64,000 nt of DNA from Corallococcus sp. EGB (GTDB lineage Bacteria > Myxococcota > Myxococcia > Myxococcales > Myxococcaceae): the NCBI RefSeq assembly GCF_019968905.1, contig NZ_CP079946.1, forward strand, positions 7,847,356 to 7,911,355, read 5' to 3'. Positions 8,967-17,636 of this stretch are shown piece by piece; position 1 is the stretch's first letter; the number at the start of each line of letters is the position of its first letter. Below the pieces are notes generated by a model. The model worked only from the letters and a program-made list of their open reading frames with translations, made no database searches and was not told the DNA's origin. Position numbers and translations under genes: made by a program.

Positions 8967-10925
8967 TCAAGGCGAGTCGAGGAACGTGGGCCGGTAGTCC
9001 GTCACCTGCCCGCTGCTGAGCGACAGGCGGCTGCCCACCGGGGGACGGTCGCCGTTGAGCACGTAGCCGAAGTCGATGCGGAACGGGAACACGTTGAACT
9101 GCGGGAACAAGAGCCGCAGGCCCACGCCCACCGTGGTCACCATCTCCGGCCGCTTGTTGAACGCGCTGCCGGAGTCGACGAAGAGCACGCCGCCCAGGTG
9201 CACCGTGCGCACCACGACGGGCGCGGTGCGGTACTCCAGGTTCACCAGCAGCAGCCGCTTGCCGGAGTACGCATCCACCGCCGCGCCGCGCAGGCCGTTG
9301 CTGCCGCCCAGCAGGCTCACGCGCTCGGACAGGTCGTCGATGTTCACGTCCAGCAGGCCGCGCGCCACGAAGCGCCCGCCAAGGACGCGCGGCGACACCT
9401 GCACCAGCTCCGCGGCCCAGCGGCGGTTCGTCCAACCCTCCTTCACGCCGGGCTGGCTCGCGCTGAACTGCTGGCGGATGGACGCGGCCGCGGACGCGGT
9501 GGTGAGCGCGTCGCCCCAGTGCACGCGGTAGCGCACGGACAGGCCGCTTTCCACGAAGTGCGCCGCGGACGGGAACACCGGCGGCGCGTAGCGCAGCGTG
9601 GCCACCACCGAGTGCCCCAACTGGAAGTCCTCCGACAGCGTGTACGAGTCCACGTTGCGAAGGACGTCGTAGCGGGCCTCGAAGGCGCTGAGGGAGAAGT
9701 TCGCGTACCCCGCGTCCTCCGCGCGCGGCAGGTAGTTGCGGCGGAACCAGTCCGTCTGCGCGTCGGTGAGGTGGGACGCCACCGGCGCGGCGTAGGCGTA
9801 GTGGTAGGCCCCCGCGCCCATGCCCACGTTCCACTTGTAGCGCTGCCCGTAGGAGCGCGTGTACGTGGCGCCCGCGGCCACCTCGCGCGTGTTGTAGACG
9901 TACGGGATGGGGTCGCCGTCCGGGAACGGGAGCTGCCAGATGTCCGCGCCCCGGAACTGCCGCGCGGTCTCCATGTTCCACGCCACGGACGTGCTCAGGC
10001 TCCACGGCGTCGCCAGCGAGTACAGCGGCCGGCTGACCACGAGGCTCCCGCGAGAGCCCTCCGCGCGGCCCGTGTCGCGATTGATCAGCACCGCGGCGGA
10101 CTCCGTCAGCGACCAGCGGCTGCCGAGCACGCGCTTGTCCGTGTAGCTCTGGCCGAAGCTGAACGTGTCCAGGCGCATGATGAAGTCCAGCGCCACCTTC
10201 TTGCCGCGCCCCAGGAAGTTCTGCTCCGTGCCCTGAAGGCGCAGGTAGAGCAACAGCGAGCCCACGGCGGAGAACTCGTTGTTGAGCCGGAGCGACCACA
10301 GGTCCTTGGTCACCAGCAGCAGCGCGACCTTGTCCGGCGCACTGCCCTTCACCGGCACCGCGCGCACGACGGAGAACAGGCCCAGCTTGCGCAGGTTGCG
10401 CACCGACTCCGCGACGAGCGCCTCCGAGTACGGCTGCCCCGGCGAGATCAGCACCTCCCGGCGGACAACCTCGTCGCGGGTGCGGACGTGGAAGATGTTG
10501 AGGAACGAGGGATACGGATCCGTCGGCGCGACCACCTCCTCCGCGGTGACGAGCACCTCCTCCAGCACCTTGCCCTCGGGCGCGGGCTCCACCTGGCGCT
10601 CGACCTCGCCCAGGCCCCAGGCGATGAGCGCGTCCTCGTAGTTCTTCGTGCTCTCGGCTTCCGTGGTGGCCACGGGCGCCTGCGTGCCCTCCGGCCCCAC
10701 CGGGACCTGCTCCGCGCGCGGTGGCGCGGCGACCTCCGTGTTCGACACGCCCGAGGGCTCATCATCCGGCGAGCGCACGGGCGCGTCCGGAGGCACGACC
10801 TCCTGGGGCTTGCCCGAGCCATCCGGCGCGGGCGGCAGCGGCGTATCGGAAGGGGAGGTCTGTCCCGCCGGAGCGCCGGTCGCGGCGAGCACGGTGACCA
10901 GCAGGACGGGCAGGGAGAGCGGCAC
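8967..10925 (-). CDS. BamA/TamA-like outer-membrane protein (Omp85 superfamily)
   Basis: A 652-residue predicted outer-membrane beta-barrel. There is an N-terminal signal peptide (about 1-22), a low-complexity Pro/Glu/Ala stretch to about 95, and a POTRA-like segment (about 110-190, with REVLISPGQPYSEALVAESVR). The rest is a barrel domain whose loop motif GGSNGLRGA (near the C-terminal quarter) matches the (V/L)RG motif of Omp85 proteins. Only one POTRA-like repeat is evident, against five in BamA and three in TamA, so it is probably an accessory Omp85 protein rather than the essential BamA. The start must be GTG at 10925, because an in-frame stop lies five codons upstream. It follows the BtuF-like gene by 41 bases, a likely operon. 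Confidence 0.8.
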   Translation of the reverse strand: MPLSLPVLLVTVLAATGAPAGQTSPSDTPLPPAPDGSGKPQEVVPPDAPVRSPDDEPSGVSNTEVAAPPRAEQVPVGPEGTQAPVATTEAESTKNYEDALIAWGLGEVERQVEPAPEGKVLEEVLVTAEEVVAPTDPYPSFLNIFHVRTRDEVVRREVLISPGQPYSEALVAESVRNLRKLGLFSVVRAVPVKGSAPDKVALLLVTKDLWSLRLNNEFSAVGSLLLYLRLQGTEQNFLGRGKKVALDFIMRLDTFSFGQSYTDKRVLGSRWSLTESAAVLINRDTGRAEGSRGSLVVSRPLYSLATPWSLSTSVAWNMETARQFRGADIWQLPFPDGDPIPYVYNTREVAAGATYTRSYGQRYKWNVGMGAGAYHYAYAAPVASHLTDAQTDWFRRNYLPRAEDAGYANFSLSAFEARYDVLRNVDSYTLSEDFQLGHSVVATLRYAPPVFPSAAHFVESGLSVRYRVHWGDALTTASAAASIRQQFSASQPGVKEGWTNRRWAAELVQVSPRVLGGRFVARGLLDVNIDDLSERVSLLGGSNGLRGAAVDAYSGKRLLLVNLEYRTAPVVVRTVHLGGVLFVDSGSAFNKRPEMVTTVGVGLRLLFPQFNVFPFRIDFGYVLNGDRPPVGSRLSLSSGQVTDYRPTFLDSP

Positions 10926-10966
10926 GCGCGCATCCTGTCACGCGCCGCGCCTGCCGCCAGCCCCAC

Positions 10967-11836
10967 TCACTCCAGCGCCGTGCGCAGGTCTCCCGGCCGG
11001 GCCATGGGCAGCTTCTCCCCCCGGGCAATGGCCGCCACGATGCGGGCCAGCTGATCCACCCCGTCCGAAAGCGCCGCCGGCCCTGGCTGGAGGATGTACG
11101 TGCTCTTGACCTCGTAGAGCTGGTCGTCCAGCACCGCGCGCACGCCCTCCCAACCCGGCCGGGCGACGATCTTCTCGCGCTTCGCCTTGCGCCCGCACCA
11201 GCTGGCGATGACGCCCTCCGGGTCGCGCTTCGCCACCTCCGCCGGGTCGAAGATGCGCCCCTTCGCGCCCTGCGACGCGCGCGACTCCTGGCACACGTCC
11301 ACCCCACCCACCACCTCCACCAGCTCCGAGCACCAGCGGATGCCGGAGATGAGCGGCTCGTGCCACTCCTCGAAGAAGATGCGCGGCCGCTTCGGCAGCG
11401 ACTGCGCCGCGTCCGAGTGACGCTCCAGGTTCTTCTCCAGCTCCTCCGCCAGTGCCTCCGCGGGCTCCGCGCGCCCCACCAGCGCGCCCGTCAGCCGCAC
11501 GGCCTGGAGGATCTCGGCGAGGGAGCGCTGGTTGAACAGGTACACGGGCACCCCGCGCTTGCACAGCTCCCGGCCGATGTCCGCCTGCAGGTCGCTGAAG
11601 CCCAGCACCAGGTCCGGCTTCAGCTCCAGGATGCGCTCGAAGTTCGCGTCCAGGAACGAGCTGACCTTCGGCTTCTTGCGCGCCTCCGGCGGCCGCACCG
11701 TGAACCCCGACACGCCGACGACCAGGTCCCCCGCGCCAATGCGGTAGAGCACCTCCGTCGTCTCCTCCGTCATGCACACCACCCGCCGCGGATGGCGCGG
11801 CGCCGACGACAACAGCGCGGACAGCTGGGCATTCAT
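10967..11836 (-). CDS. BtuF-like cobalamin/metal-chelate-binding protein without a signal peptide
   Basis: A 289-residue protein with the class III periplasmic binding fold of BtuF/FepB-type proteins (RVVCMTEETTEVLYRIG, GDLVVGVSGFT, LKPDLVLGFSD, FFEEWHEPLISGIRW). Family members bind vitamin B12 or chelated metals and hand them to a BtuCD-type ABC importer. From the ATG at 11836 there is no hydrophobic signal segment, and the possible N-terminal extension to 11896 is Arg-rich rather than signal-like. No permease or ATPase gene is adjacent. It may be cytoplasmic, or may serve a transporter encoded elsewhere. It heads a likely two-gene unit with the BamA-like gene. Confidence 0.78.
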   Translation of the reverse strand: MNAQLSALLSSAPRHPRRVVCMTEETTEVLYRIGAGDLVVGVSGFTVRPPEARKKPKVSSFLDANFERILELKPDLVLGFSDLQADIGRELCKRGVPVYLFNQRSLAEILQAVRLTGALVGRAEPAEALAEELEKNLERHSDAAQSLPKRPRIFFEEWHEPLISGIRWCSELVEVVGGVDVCQESRASQGAKGRIFDPAEVAKRDPEGVIASWCGRKAKREKIVARPGWEGVRAVLDDQLYEVKSTYILQPGPAALSDGVDQLARIVAAIARGEKLPMARPGDLRTALE

Positions 11837-12031
11837 GCCGGAAACCCTAACCCGCCCGCGCCCCCTCCACCGGGGATGACGCAACGCGCCGACCACCGCG
11901 CTCTGTGCGGCAACGGACGCTGATTTCCGCGTTTTCCCAAAGCCACCGGGGACGCGGCAGGACGGGAGGTGCGGGAGGACGGGCGTGCGGCGCGGGCCGG
12001 AAACTCGGCGCCGGGGCGCCGCGAAGATAGC

Positions 12032-12071
12032 GGCACGTCTCTTGGGCGGTTTTCAAAGGCGGTGCTAGCAT
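12032..12071 (+). promoter_or_regulatory. Candidate promoter elements for the kinase-receptor-lipoprotein operon
   Basis: Two overlapping possibilities. A sigma-54-like site has GG at 12032-12033, then exactly ten bases, then GG at 12044-12045 (CGGCACG-N4-TTGG; the second element should be GC, so it is imperfect). A sigma-70-like pair is TTGGGC (12042-12047) with TAGCAT (12066-12071), spacer 18. Both would give a short leader before the ATG at 12125. Confidence 0.3.
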
Positions 12072-12124
12072 CCGCCGGGTCCGAAACGACGTATGCCGTT
12101 CTTCTCTTCGCCTTGGGGGAACAC

Positions 12125-13738
12125 ATGATCGAAAGCGACGCCCGCCGCCAGGGCGCGCCCGCCGACGTGCCGGATCCCCTGCTCGGGCGGATCCTCAACG
12201 AGCGCTTCCGCATCCTGGAGACGCTTGGCGCCGGAGGCATGGGCCGCGTCTACAAGGCCATGCAGGCGCCGTTGGACCGGCTGGTGGCGCTCAAGGTCCT
12301 CAACCCCCAGTACAGCGGCGAGGGCAAGGACCCCGGCTTCCAGAAGCGCTTCTTCCTGGAGGCCAGCGTCACCGCGAAGCTGCGCCATCCGAACACCGTC
12401 ACCGTCATCGACTACGGCAAGACGGAAGACGGCATCTACTACATCGCCATGGAGTACCTGGAGGGGCTGACGCTGTCGCAGCTGCTCACCCAGGAAGGGC
12501 CGCTGCCGTGGGAGCGCGCGCTCGCCATTGGCCAGCAGGTGGCCCGCTCGCTGCGCGAGGCGCACAAGGTCGGCCTCATCCACCGCGACCTCAAGCCCGC
12601 CAACGTGATGATCCTCAACCAGGAGTCCGACCACGACGTGGTCAAGGTCCTGGACTTCGGCCTGGTGAAGTCCTTCGCGGGCGACGCCGCGATGAAGGAG
12701 GACACCACCCTCACGCAGGCGGGCGTCATCCTGGGCTCGCCGCAGTACATGGCGCCGGAGCAGGCGCGCAACATCGCGGACCCGCGCAGCGACGTGTACA
12801 GCCTGGGCGTGGTGCTCTACCAGACGCTGATGGGCCGCCCGCCCTTCCAGGCGGCGCAGAGCATCGACGTCATCGTCAAGCACATCAACGACCCGCCGCC
12901 CCCCTTCCACACCGTGTGGCCGGACCACAACGTGCCCGCGGAGGTGGAGTCGCTGGTGATGAAGTGCCTGGCCAAGCGCCCCGTGGACCGCTACGCGTCC
13001 ATGGACGCCGTGCTCCAGGGCATGCGCGCCGCGGCGTCCGCGTCCGGCGTCAGCGGCGTCTTCGCCACGCGCACCGGCCTCAACGCGGTGGGCTCCGGCC
13101 CCCACAGCGGTCCGCACAGCGGCATCCACACCGGCCCCCACCACCTGGGCTCCGGCCCCACGCCCGCGCCCAACACCATGGCGCTGGACATCTCCGTGGA
13201 CGAGGGCGGCGGCCTCGCGGAGAAGAAGTCCGGCAAGGGCCTGGGCATCGCCCTCTTCGGCGCGTCCCTGCTCGTGGGCCTGGGCGTGGCGGGCTTCTTC
13301 GTGCTGCGCGGGCCCCAGAAGCCGCCAGCGGAGGAGCTGCCGTCCGCGCCCGTGGCGCGCACGCCCGCCGCGCCGCCGCCCGCGCGCGAGCCCGCCGCCG
13401 TCGCGGAGGCTCCCGCCGTGGCGCCGCACCCGGCCATCCTCCGGCCCATCCGCTTCGACGTGGACAGCGAGCCCCAGGGCGCGGAGGTGAAGGTCGCCGG
13501 CAAGGTGCGCGGCACCACCCCGGTGGTCGTCACCTACACTCCGGATGGACCAGGCCTGGCGGACGTGGAGGTGTCGTTCGAGCTGGAGGGCTACCAGCCC
13601 CTCAGCAAGGTCTACTCGGGAGAGCCGGGGAGCACCGTGCCCGTTTCCATCAAGCTGACGCGCATCAAGAAGCAGGCTCCCAAGCCCGCCCCCCCGGCCC
13701 CCGCTTCTTCCAAGTACAAGGACAATCCGTACCAGTGA
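12125..13738 (+). CDS. Membrane-anchored serine/threonine protein kinase with PEGA domain
   Basis: A 537-residue Hanks-type kinase. The cytoplasmic kinase domain (about 28-300) has all key residues: glycine loop GAGGMGRV (35-42), Lys57 (VALKVL), HRDLKPAN (153-160), DFG at 177-179 and MAPEQ. A Gly/His/Pro-rich linker follows (HSGPHSGIHTGPHH), then a single membrane span (GIALFGASLLVGLGVAGFF), a Pro/Ala stretch and a periplasmic PEGA domain (DSEPQGAEVKVAGKVRGTTP). I chose ATG 12125 because of the purine-rich GGGGGAA just upstream; an upstream in-frame start at 11969 adds unrelated residues. Its TGA overlaps the next gene's GTG, so the kinase is translationally coupled to the receptor. Confidence 0.95.
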   Translation: MIESDARRQGAPADVPDPLLGRILNERFRILETLGAGGMGRVYKAMQAPLDRLVALKVLNPQYSGEGKDPGFQKRFFLEASVTAKLRHPNTVTVIDYGKTEDGIYYIAMEYLEGLTLSQLLTQEGPLPWERALAIGQQVARSLREAHKVGLIHRDLKPANVMILNQESDHDVVKVLDFGLVKSFAGDAAMKEDTTLTQAGVILGSPQYMAPEQARNIADPRSDVYSLGVVLYQTLMGRPPFQAAQSIDVIVKHINDPPPPFHTVWPDHNVPAEVESLVMKCLAKRPVDRYASMDAVLQGMRAAASASGVSGVFATRTGLNAVGSGPHSGPHSGIHTGPHHLGSGPTPAPNTMALDISVDEGGGLAEKKSGKGLGIALFGASLLVGLGVAGFFVLRGPQKPPAEELPSAPVARTPAAPPPAREPAAVAEAPAVAPHPAILRPIRFDVDSEPQGAEVKVAGKVRGTTPVVVTYTPDGPGLADVEVSFELEGYQPLSKVYSGEPGSTVPVSIKLTRIKKQAPKPAPPAPASSKYKDNPYQ

Positions 13739-16290
13739 ATCCCCCGACAGCCTTCCGACGTGGAGCGCTCCTCGCGCTGTGTCTCTGCGCGACCGAGGCC
13801 CTGGCGGACGCGCGCCTCGAAGCGCGCCGCCACTTCCGCAATGGCATGAACCTCATCGAGCAGAAGCAGTTCGATGAAGGCATCGCCGAGTTGGAAGAGG
13901 CCTACAACATCAAGCCGCACCCCAGCGTCCTCTACAACATCGCCCGGGCGTACCAGGACGCGGGCCGGCTGGAGGAAGCGCTGGATGCCTACAAGCGCTA
14001 CCTCGCCTCCAACCCGCCGGACGCCGCCAGCGTGCAGGCCCAGGTCGCGCGCCTGGAGGCCACGCGCCAGGCCGCGCAGGCGGAGGCGCCCGCTCCCGGC
14101 ACCCAGGCGGGCACGTCGGGCAGCGCCACCGGCCTGCCCATGCCCCCGCCGCCCCCCACGAGCATCCAGGCCCAGCAGCAGCTGGCCGCGCTCATGGAGC
14201 GGCTGGAGAAGGCCGTGGCCCGCGCGGAGTCCATCTCCGCCCAGCCCCAGGCCCCGCAGCCCGCGGCCGCGCCCGCCACCGGTGCCACCTCCAGCGGCAG
14301 CGCCGGCTCCGGCGACACCTCCGGGGACCAGGGCCTGGTGCCGTACGAAGAGCGCGTGGTGACGGCGAGCCGCCGCGCCCAGTCCTCGCTGGAGGCGCCC
14401 AACGCCACCACCGTCATCACCGCGGAGGACATCCGCCTGTCCGGCGCCACCACGCTGCCGGAGCTCCTGCGCCGCGTGCCCGGCGCGGACGTGATGGCCA
14501 TGGGCGTGGGCAGCGCCAACGTCAGCCTGCGCGGCTTCAACCAGCGCCTGGCCAACAAGGTGCTGGTGCTGGTGGACGGCCGCACCGAGTACCAGGACTT
14601 CCTCGGCCTCACGCTGTGGGCGGGGCTGCCCATCGGCCTGGAGGAGATTGACCGCATCGAGGTCATCCGCGGCCCGGGCAGCGCGCTGTACGGCGCCAAC
14701 GCCATGCTGGGCGTCATCAACATCATCACCCAGGCCCCCGGCACCGGCCGGCGCGCGCGCTTCGGCGTCATGGGCGGTGGCGGCAACACCGTGCAGGGCT
14801 CCTTCGTCAGCCACGGCCAGAGCGGCGACCTGCGCTACCGCGCGTCCGCCGCGTACCGCCAGGAGGACAAGTGGACCCGCGACTACGCGAGCGGCCGCCC
14901 GGACTTCGCCGTGGAGGGGCCCGCGGATCCGGACCTGGGGGTGCGCGGAGCCCGCGCCAACCTGTCCACGGTCTACACGTTCCAGGAGGGCCGCTCGATT
15001 GGCCTCTCCGGCGGCGTGCACCGCTACCTCACGGAGATCTATCCGCTGGGCCTGCTGCGCAACTACTACATCGACGGCCTGGGCGCGTACGCCAAGGCCG
15101 ACGTGGAGCTGGGCGCGGTGAAGCTCAAGGCGTTCTGGAACCACCTGTCCGGCGACGCGGGCCCCCAGTACGAGGCCATTGGTCAGCGCTCGCTGGGCAT
15201 CCAGGTGGCCTCCAACGTCTTCAACGGTGAAGCGCTGTACGCGCGCGGCTTCGAGCTTGCGGGCGAGCACCAGGTGAACATCGGCGTGGAGGGCCGCTTG
15301 AAGCGCGTGGCCTTCACCTACCTGGACGACCTGCGCGAGGAGTTCCACGCGGCGGCCTTCGTCCAGGACGACTGGCACATCGTGCAGCCGCTGCGCCTCA
15401 TCGTCAGCTACCGCGTGGACCGGCACCCGCTGCTCGACAAGGGCAACCCGGGCCTCGCGCAGTCCCCGCGCCTGTCCGCGGTGTTCCAGCCCATTGAAGG
15501 GCACGCCTTCCGCGCGTCCGTGGCCACCGCCTTCCGCGAGCCCACGTTCCTGGAGAGCTACACCCGGCTGCCGGTGCCCGTGCCGGGCGTCAACGGCGTG
15601 AGCCTGCTGACCACCGGCAACCGGACGCTGCGCCCCGAGCGCCTCAACGCGCTGGAGCTGGGCTGGCGCGGTGAGTCCCCGCGCCTGGGCCTGGACTGGG
15701 ACGTGGCCCTCTACCAGAACACGGTGAAGGACCTCATCGCGCTGTCGCCCGTGCAGCCTTTGCCCGCCGGCGAGTCCTATGACCGCGGCACCGGGAGCTA
15801 CCTGCTGGGCCGCTCCATGTTCACCAACGAGGCCGCCATCTACACCGCGCGCGGCGTCGAGGCGGGCATCAACGTGTCCCCCATCGACGGCCTGGGCGTG
15901 AAGGCGAGCGCCGCGTACCAGCACATCAGCTCCGACCTGCCGGACGACGGCCAGTGCGGCACGTGCAGCCAGACACCGGCCTTCCGGCTCTTCGGCGGCA
16001 TCACCTACCGCACGCGCACGGACCTGGAGTTCGGCATCGAAGCGGCGTTCACCTCCTCCACCACCTGGGTGGAGCGCGAGCCCTCCGCGTCCGACCCGAC
16101 GCGCGTGGCCCTCATCGCCAACAACCTCCCCGCGTACACCGTCGTCAACGCCCGCGTGGGCTACACCGTGGTGAAGGACTTCGTCTCCGTGGCGCTGCAG
16201 GGCAGCCAGCTCGGTGGCAGCCACGCGGAGCACCCCTTCGGCAACCGCATCGAGCGGCGCGTGTTCGCCAACCTCACGGTGACCCCATGA
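13735..16290 (+). CDS. TonB-dependent receptor with an N-terminal TPR domain
   Basis: An 851-residue outer-membrane receptor for TonB-energised uptake. A signal peptide (1-26, ending EALADA) is followed by TPR-like repeats (about 30-105: FDEGIAELEEAYNIKPHPSV, YNIARAYQDAGRLEEALDAY) and a Pro/Ala/Gln linker with a short coiled coil. Then come a TonB-box-like VVTAS (208-212), a plug domain (about 215-330, with SLRGFNQR and DRIEVIRGPGSALYGANAM) and a 22-strand-type barrel. The ligand is not deducible. The TPR extension in front of the plug is not standard. The start is GTG 13735, overlapping the kinase stop (GTGA) and followed at once by the signal peptide. Its own stop overlaps the lipoprotein start. 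Confidence 0.92.
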   Translation: MNPPTAFRRGALLALCLCATEALADARLEARRHFRNGMNLIEQKQFDEGIAELEEAYNIKPHPSVLYNIARAYQDAGRLEEALDAYKRYLASNPPDAASVQAQVARLEATRQAAQAEAPAPGTQAGTSGSATGLPMPPPPPTSIQAQQQLAALMERLEKAVARAESISAQPQAPQPAAAPATGATSSGSAGSGDTSGDQGLVPYEERVVTASRRAQSSLEAPNATTVITAEDIRLSGATTLPELLRRVPGADVMAMGVGSANVSLRGFNQRLANKVLVLVDGRTEYQDFLGLTLWAGLPIGLEEIDRIEVIRGPGSALYGANAMLGVINIITQAPGTGRRARFGVMGGGGNTVQGSFVSHGQSGDLRYRASAAYRQEDKWTRDYASGRPDFAVEGPADPDLGVRGARANLSTVYTFQEGRSIGLSGGVHRYLTEIYPLGLLRNYYIDGLGAYAKADVELGAVKLKAFWNHLSGDAGPQYEAIGQRSLGIQVASNVFNGEALYARGFELAGEHQVNIGVEGRLKRVAFTYLDDLREEFHAAAFVQDDWHIVQPLRLIVSYRVDRHPLLDKGNPGLAQSPRLSAVFQPIEGHAFRASVATAFREPTFLESYTRLPVPVPGVNGVSLLTTGNRTLRPERLNALELGWRGESPRLGLDWDVALYQNTVKDLIALSPVQPLPAGESYDRGTGSYLLGRSMFTNEAAIYTARGVEAGINVSPIDGLGVKASAAYQHISSDLPDDGQCGTCSQTPAFRLFGGITYRTRTDLEFGIEAAFTSSTTWVEREPSASDPTRVALIANNLPAYTVVNARVGYTVVKDFVSVALQGSQLGGSHAEHPFGNRIERRVFANLTVTP

Positions 16291-17513
16291 AGCGCGCCCT
16301 TCCCCTCCTCGCCTTCGCGCTGACGTCGCTGCTGTCCGGCGGCTGTGATGTCCCGGACGTGGTGCCCACCGCGGACGGCCGCCAGCACACGCGCTCCGCC
16401 CGCATCGAGGGCAACCTGGTGGTGCAGTCGCGCGCGCGCGGCAACGCCATCGTGTTCCTCTACGACGCGGCCAACCCGCCGCCGCCCGCGGGCTCCGGCC
16501 GGCCTCGGGCCTTCACCGTCGTCACCGCCGCGGAGCTGTTCGGCGCGTCGCTGGGGGACAACTCCCCGGGCCCGTTCACCGCGCCGTTCGCGCTGAGCCT
16601 CGTGGACCCGGGCCGCTACATCCTGCGCGGCTTCATCGACGCGGACACCTGCCGGAGCATGCCCCAGCCCTGCCACGTGCCCGACTTCAACCCCTGGTAC
16701 GGCGTCACCTCCGAGCCCAACGCGGGCGACGTGGGCGGCGGCGCGGTGGACCCCATCACCAGCGCCACGCGCGTCCTGGAGATCACCACGGACGCGGACG
16801 GCTGGCCCCAGCCGCTCACCGGCGTGTCCGTGTCCTTCTCGGACTCGGCCACGGTGCCCTTCGACCGGCCCGCGTTCCAGACCGCGGATCCGCGCGAGTT
16901 CAACACCGCCAGCACGCCGACGAAGCTGCTGACGCTCACGCCGCAGGTGCTCACCGGCGCGGTGGACCAGCGGCCTCCCGGCTTCTGGGTGCAGCTCGCG
17001 GATGCCAACAAGGACGGCCTCCCGGACGACGCCAACAGCGACGGCGTGCCGGACATCGCCTGGCCCCGCGTCATCGTGCGCAAGCTGGCGGAGGGCGTGA
17101 CGGGCTACGTGGACGAGAACGACCTCAACCGCGACGGCGTGGTGGACGCGGAGGGCGTGGACTACGCGCGCGCGAGCGGCGGCAAGGACGGCAAGCCGGA
17201 CGCGGTGGTGCTGGCGGCCGGCCTGGTGGCCGACCCCCTGCTCCCTGCCCTGCTGGATGAGCAGGGGCGCATCCGCCCGCAGCCCGTCTTCGTCCCGCAG
17301 CTGGTGGTGGCCATCCGCCCGCAGGCGCTGGACGCGCGCGACCCCGCCGCGCCCGCGCCGCTCGCGGCCGTGCCCCCGGGCCGCTACAGCATCACCCTGC
17401 TGCAGTCCACGGGGCAGACCTGGCGGCTGCCCAACGAGCTGGACCCGGCGCTCGCGGAGCCCGCAGGGCTGCCGGGCGTGCCGTCCCAGTCCTTCGTGCT
17501 GGACGTGCGCTGA
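16287..17513 (+). CDS. Lipoprotein with EF-hand/thrombospondin-3-like calcium-binding repeats
   Basis: A 408-residue protein of unknown function. The N-terminus (MKRALPLLAFALTSLLSGGC) is a lipoprotein signal with Cys20 as the lipidation site; the -3 to -1 residues SGG are not textbook. Two Asp-rich loops, DANKDGLPDDANSDGVPD and DENDLNRDGVVDAEGVD (around 235-295), resemble EF-hand or thrombospondin type-3 calcium sites. The start codon overlaps the receptor stop (ATGA), so it belongs to the kinase-receptor operon. As a surface or periplasmic lipoprotein next to a TonB receptor it could help capture the ligand, by analogy with other receptor-lipoprotein pairs; this is an inference. Confidence 0.8.
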   Translation: MKRALPLLAFALTSLLSGGCDVPDVVPTADGRQHTRSARIEGNLVVQSRARGNAIVFLYDAANPPPPAGSGRPRAFTVVTAAELFGASLGDNSPGPFTAPFALSLVDPGRYILRGFIDADTCRSMPQPCHVPDFNPWYGVTSEPNAGDVGGGAVDPITSATRVLEITTDADGWPQPLTGVSVSFSDSATVPFDRPAFQTADPREFNTASTPTKLLTLTPQVLTGAVDQRPPGFWVQLADANKDGLPDDANSDGVPDIAWPRVIVRKLAEGVTGYVDENDLNRDGVVDAEGVDYARASGGKDGKPDAVVLAAGLVADPLLPALLDEQGRIRPQPVFVPQLVVAIRPQALDARDPAAPAPLAAVPPGRYSITLLQSTGQTWRLPNELDPALAEPAGLPGVPSQSFVLDVR

Positions 17514-17523
17514 GGTCGTTTTC

Positions 17524-17579
17524 GCCCTCCCGAAATCGGGGTGGAGGGCCCTGGGTTGCTTTGACTTCGCAGGGCCCTT
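17524..17579 (+). terminator. Terminator with an alternative overlapping hairpin
   Basis: GGGCCCTG (17546-17553) and CAGGGCCC (17570-17577) form a perfect 8-bp stem followed by TT. A second stem, GCCCTCC (17524-17530) with GGAGGGC (17543-17549), shares bases 17546-17549, so the two cannot form together. Confidence 0.55.
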
Positions 17580-17636
17580 CCGCGACCATGGGCGGTGCCG
17601 CTGGAGGCATTCCGCTCCCCCGAGGTTCTGAATCCG

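Noticed and set aside
13090-13150. Tandem repeat in the kinase linker (Ser-Gly-Pro-His-like)
   Set aside because: Only a few imperfect copies within coding sequence; a flexible linker explains them without a mobile or regulatory repeat.
13612-16233. An 873-codon minus-strand frame opposite the TonB receptor
   Set aside because: Another antisense shadow, rich in Ala, Arg, Gly and His; the receptor strand carries the signal peptide, plug motifs and coupled starts.
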